From positions 1 to 10,100 of the forward strand of contig VKHC01000090.1 in assembly GCA_015143735.1 (NCBI GenBank): a stretch of DNA of 10,100 nucleotides, given 5' to 3'. The stretch's first letter is position 1; each line of letters opens with the position of its first letter. The stretch comes from Synura sp. LO234KE. Lineage: Eukaryota > Sar > Synurophyceae > Synurales > Mallomonadaceae. The position numbers were made by a program, and so were the translations under genes. Positions 7,064 to 10,100 of this stretch are shown here, one piece after another. The notes under the pieces are model-generated. The model had not been told where the DNA came from. It did no database searches and saw nothing but the letters and a program-made list of their open reading frames with translations.

Positions 7064-9408
7064 TTTCTACCAAGAACCCTCCCTACATATTAGTTTACGC
7101 CCCCGGCCACATACACAACCCGTCTATCTGAAGTTGGAGGGCGCCTTTAAGAGTCTAGGGTGGGAATACCTCATCAACCCGGAGTGCCCCACCTCCTTTG
7201 CAGCCATGAAGCACAAACTAATCACCGCCTATCGTGAAATCTCCATCTAGAAGCCCTCCGCTTTGCCGGTAACATAGTGATACCCCAATATCTTTACAAC
7301 CGGGGCGCTTAAATTGGTCTCTGGACCCATCCGAAGAGCTGGATAAAATCCTCGCAACATTCCTGGTGGGCTCCCTACTTCAGGTACACACATGATCCCC
7401 TTTTCGAAACGGAAATGCCTTCAAGGCATTTCCTGTTCCCCGTTTGGCGACCTATTTACCTTCGACCGTCCTTCCTTTTAGGTCCTGGCGAGAAGTTAGT
7501 GGACAAGCTCTCGAAGGTGCGCTTGACAGTCTCGCCTTGCCCACCGACACTGCTGTCCCCCTCCTTCACGGTCAAGCCTGGCAGTTTTCTCCAGCCAACT
7601 TTCCTGTTTTCTCGGACGCGTAGTCACGGAAATTCTGTTCACTACAATAGCCCCCCCCCTTTAACGTGGGAGTACACGCTCACTGTCCTGTATAGACGGT
7701 GGAACCTCCTCGCTCTCGCAAGGAACGATTCTTCGCAACAATCTGTCGTGACCTCAAGTGTACCACCACTGCACTATGGACGCCTATGATTGGTTTTCCC
7801 GCAGAGATCTTTGGTACCCTCGATGCAAGCGCTACACTACTTACTCTGGTCAATTGGCCAGCCTACTCCGTGTGGAGCCACCACAGGAATCATTTCCACT
7901 TTGAACGACCTTCCCTCATGGTGAAAATCTGCCGGTCGGTGCCCTCTTTTCCTCCGTCCTACATCAGTCACCTTGGCCCAGCTACTTCCCTCACGTCCCC
8001 TAAACCCAGTCTCTCCCTCGAGGGGTCCCCCAAAACTCAAGTCTACGCGGCGGTACACACCGGCACAGGCGTTTCTTCTTTTTACTAAGCGGTTAATCAT
8101 AGAATAAACCCACACTCGTTATCTCTACTCCACACAGCCGACCACGTTTAGTAGACCATACGACTTCTGCAAAACCCTGTGGACAAGTCCAGGCTCGTCC
8201 TAATTACCAGGCGGACTTACTTATGGGGGTTCGTCGTGCTCTATGGGACTATCAAGCCTAATCGGAGAACACCTCGCTTGCCATTCACATCCCGTCCCCC
8301 TCCCTGGTCACGTCTCCCAGATCTCCCCCGAGTACGTTCTCCAGTGTGGTGCGGTCACGGAGTGGCTCCACGCACAAGTTCAGCTACTGCGCCCTCCGAT
8401 GGTCTGCATATACGACATCTGTTACAACCCTCCCAGCTTCCTATACCCCAACTGAGCTCGGACTTAATCTTTTTCTCAGAACTAAGCCCACTCATGCCAC
8501 TCTCCTCTCGCAACTTCCGCTCTTCCTGTGCTTCTGGGCACTCTTCGTGAGCTTTCCATAACTTCGCGGATTTGGGTTGGGGCGCCTAAGGCTCTCCTGG
8601 ACTTGGTTGGACCTCATTACGGGGGATTCCCTGCTTGTACCGGTCGAGCAATATGTACAATATCTCCGAATAGAGGTAAGCGCCTCGATCCTTCCACGCG
8701 GGAAGTTGAGACAACGAGCCTTGTCGCGAAAGTACTAGACCTGCCTTGCCTTCCTCAAGACTCCAGTAGCCACCACGAGAATATTCTTCACCGCGGCGCA
8801 GAACAGTTGTTGGCCACAGCTCCTCTGAAGGGGCCACCACCGCTCCCCCCTCCTGAACCAATATGACTCTCCTCACCTGCTCGCTCTGCTCCTCGCCTGA
8901 CCGCCGTGAGGAGGACACATACTTCCACGTCTTTCACCTGTCTCCATCCTCGCCTTCACCAGTGTGGAGCCTCCTGAACGGGCAATTGGAGCAGTATCTG
9001 CTTTCCGCGGATCTTGACAAATATCTGCTTCACAGAGTGGAGGGTCACAGGAACTGTTTAGGCAACTAGTAGAACTCCACCCAGTTACACTCTCTCGCAC
9101 CTGTCCCCCTCTTCTCCGACTCCGAGGCAATATCTGCGGAATCTCTTTCCACGAATGGATGCATTTGGGAGGCCCGGTTGTAGGCCAAATACGTTGAGGG
9201 AGTGGAGAACAGCGATGTGGCCGACCCGATTACCCTCCTGGTCTTCCACCGCAAGCACAAGCCGTTCACCCCCCGCCCGATTGAGGAACCCAAAGCATTC
9301 TACGGTGTTCGGTTAAAACACATGTCAATCGGTGCAAATCCAGTCAGAAAGCCGAAGAGTACGTCGCCGAGCAGACTACCCTGGGTCAAACGCCCCTCAC
9401 CCAGCCCA

Positions 9409-9834
9409 GACATTGTCCTCTACACTGAGGATTTCGCCTCCTTGACCTCGTACTCTACCGGGGAGGGTGGGGGGGGGGGTATTAATCAAACTCCGCCCAC
9501 TGTTTTCCTTTGGTGTCCCGTTTTCTTCGATCGCATAGTCCCGGCCTGGATTGGAGCCCACTGCGCGTTCTTCCATGCTGATAAGCGGACGGGTCCTCCT
9601 TCCCAGCGGCGTATCAACCTCATCAATGACAGCGAGTATTGCGTACTTTGGAGATAACTTCATCAAAGCTCGCTGTAATAAACCTCTCATTCAGCGGCGG
9701 ATCCGGTGCCCTCTCGTGAAATCCACAGCCATAATGGCTGATCTCGCAATTTCCTGAATCAAGGTCCACACGGGACTCTCTACGCCACAGGCGGCTGGCA
9801 ATTCAACGGCTGATCAGCTGGCGGCCAGAGCTAG
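9409..9834 (+). pseudogene. RNase H-like domain 2, frameshifted (retroelement remnant)
   Basis: Pieces of one RNase H domain appear in order but in two frames. DIVLYTEDFASLTSYSTGEGGGGGI starts at 9409, the position of the usual D-G-S strand, with the catalytic Asp displaced or replaced by Glu. FGVPFSSIA then SRPGLEPT (second frame, from about 9508) stands for the usual S-R-A-E-L-E helix. RINLINDSEYC (first frame, about 9610-9640) stands for L-T-D-S. AAGNSTADQLAARA (second frame, 9791-9832) stands for GN-x-x-AD-x-LA. The domain is dead: it has a stop before SRPG, a stop at about 9655 in the first frame and another at about 9756 in the second. This order is typical of the C-terminal RNase H of some non-LTR retrotransposons. 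Confidence 0.55.
9460..9479 (+). repeat. G-run tract able to form a G-quadruplex
   Basis: Twenty bases made of GGGG-A-GGG-T and a long G run. It encodes the Gly-rich loop of the RNase H-like remnant in the first frame and is also a likely place for replication slippage that contributed to the frame breaks. Confidence 0.6.
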
Positions 9835-10082
9835 AACTGGCTCCTCCAGTGTGATCGGAGGCTCTTCCCTTGTTCCCTTTTCTCCCGGACGACATCATAC
9901 TACCGGCGGCCCCTCGGATCCTCCTCGCAGGCGGTGGAGGAGCACCAGCCCCCCCCCTCGTCGAATTCTTGCTCTTCCCCTCCCCATTCTTCGTCTCATC
10001 TCCCCCCACCCATCCTCCATTAGGATTTGCTTTCGCGTATAGTTAGCGCGTAATAGCTACCTTGTCCATACTGTGACCACTC

Positions 10083-10097
10083 TCCCCAATTTGGGGA
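10083..10097. repeat. Short palindrome at the right edge
   Basis: TCCCCAA and TTGGGGA flank a single T, giving 7-bp perfect arms. It lies where the pyrimidine-rich block gives way to more balanced sequence. It could be a hairpin or the edge of an element continuing outside the window; no other support. Confidence 0.4.
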
Positions 10098-10100
10098 CAT

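Larger units (their letters stand above)
6001..10035 (+). mobile_element. Decayed retroelement block
   Basis: At about 6000 the composition changes abruptly: the plus strand is rich in C and T almost to the window end, unlike the neighbouring genes. Open frames are at most about 150 codons, are broken by stops and shifts, and are Pro/Ser/Thr/Arg-rich. Two plus-strand RNase H-like segments (6153-6275 and 9409-9834, annotated separately) are the only recognisable protein motifs, so I infer old non-LTR or LTR retroelements in plus orientation. I could not find a reverse transcriptase YxDD motif, an endonuclease, an integrase, long terminal repeats or target-site duplications. From about 7250 to 9200 nothing can be assigned: frames such as 7699-8088 and 8179-8550 are open but resemble nothing I know. 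Boundaries are approximate. Confidence 0.45.

Noticed and set aside
7415-8550. Plus-strand frames of 120-130 codons
   Set aside because: Pro/Ser/Leu-rich from base composition, no recognised domain, overlapping alternatives in other frames; kept only as part of the decayed block.
9397-9690. Minus-strand protein (MRGLLQRALMKLSPKY...)
   Set aside because: It lies opposite the RNase H-like remnant and shows no domain; a shadow frame.

Overview
The window is nuclear DNA from an intron-bearing eukaryote. Two conserved eukaryotic housekeeping-type genes can be assembled from GT-AG spliced exons, and most of their introns are short (49-124 bp, one of 287 bp). Nothing bacterial is visible. The lineage cannot be fixed from sequence alone. 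TTC14-type proteins are best known from animals, but the N-terminal half of the PP2A scaffold (the stretch around ERTREELIPFL) reads at least as much like protist or plant versions as like vertebrate ones.

Layout. Positions 1-1333 hold no gene I can support, but contain several ordered short-motif structures: a cluster of alternating ATAAACC/GGTTTAT motifs (365-456), three successive small inverted repeats (612-712), and a run of ten CTCG tetranucleotides recurring every 10-12 bp (818-918). Positions 1334-4258 (minus strand) are a complete PP2A scaffold subunit A gene. I reconstructed it as 12 exons that join without a frame error into about 608 codons. The divergent intergenic space 4259-4484 separates it from a two-exon TTC14-like gene (4485-5588, plus strand, 348 residues). 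That protein keeps the TPR region and the charged tail but lacks the S1 RNA-binding domain of its vertebrate relatives. The start codons of the two genes are 226 bp apart, so a shared, two-way promoter is likely.

Positions 5589-6000 are AT-rich and apparently empty. From about 6000 to the right end the base composition changes sharply: the plus strand becomes pyrimidine-rich and every reading frame is broken. I read this as a graveyard of decayed retroelements. Two separate RNase H-like remnants can be recognised on the plus strand (about 6153-6275 and 9409-9834), the second spread over two reading frames. Between them lies a near-perfect 99/102-bp inverted repeat with a 19-nt loop (6710-6929). 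Most of 7250-9200 cannot be assigned.

The PP2A A subunit is the scaffold of a serine/threonine phosphatase. The TTC14-like protein has no settled role. Nothing here ties the two functionally beyond their shared promoter region. I do not see a clear new multi-gene system. The best leads are the phased CTCG array, the long hairpin, and the S1-less TTC14 form.
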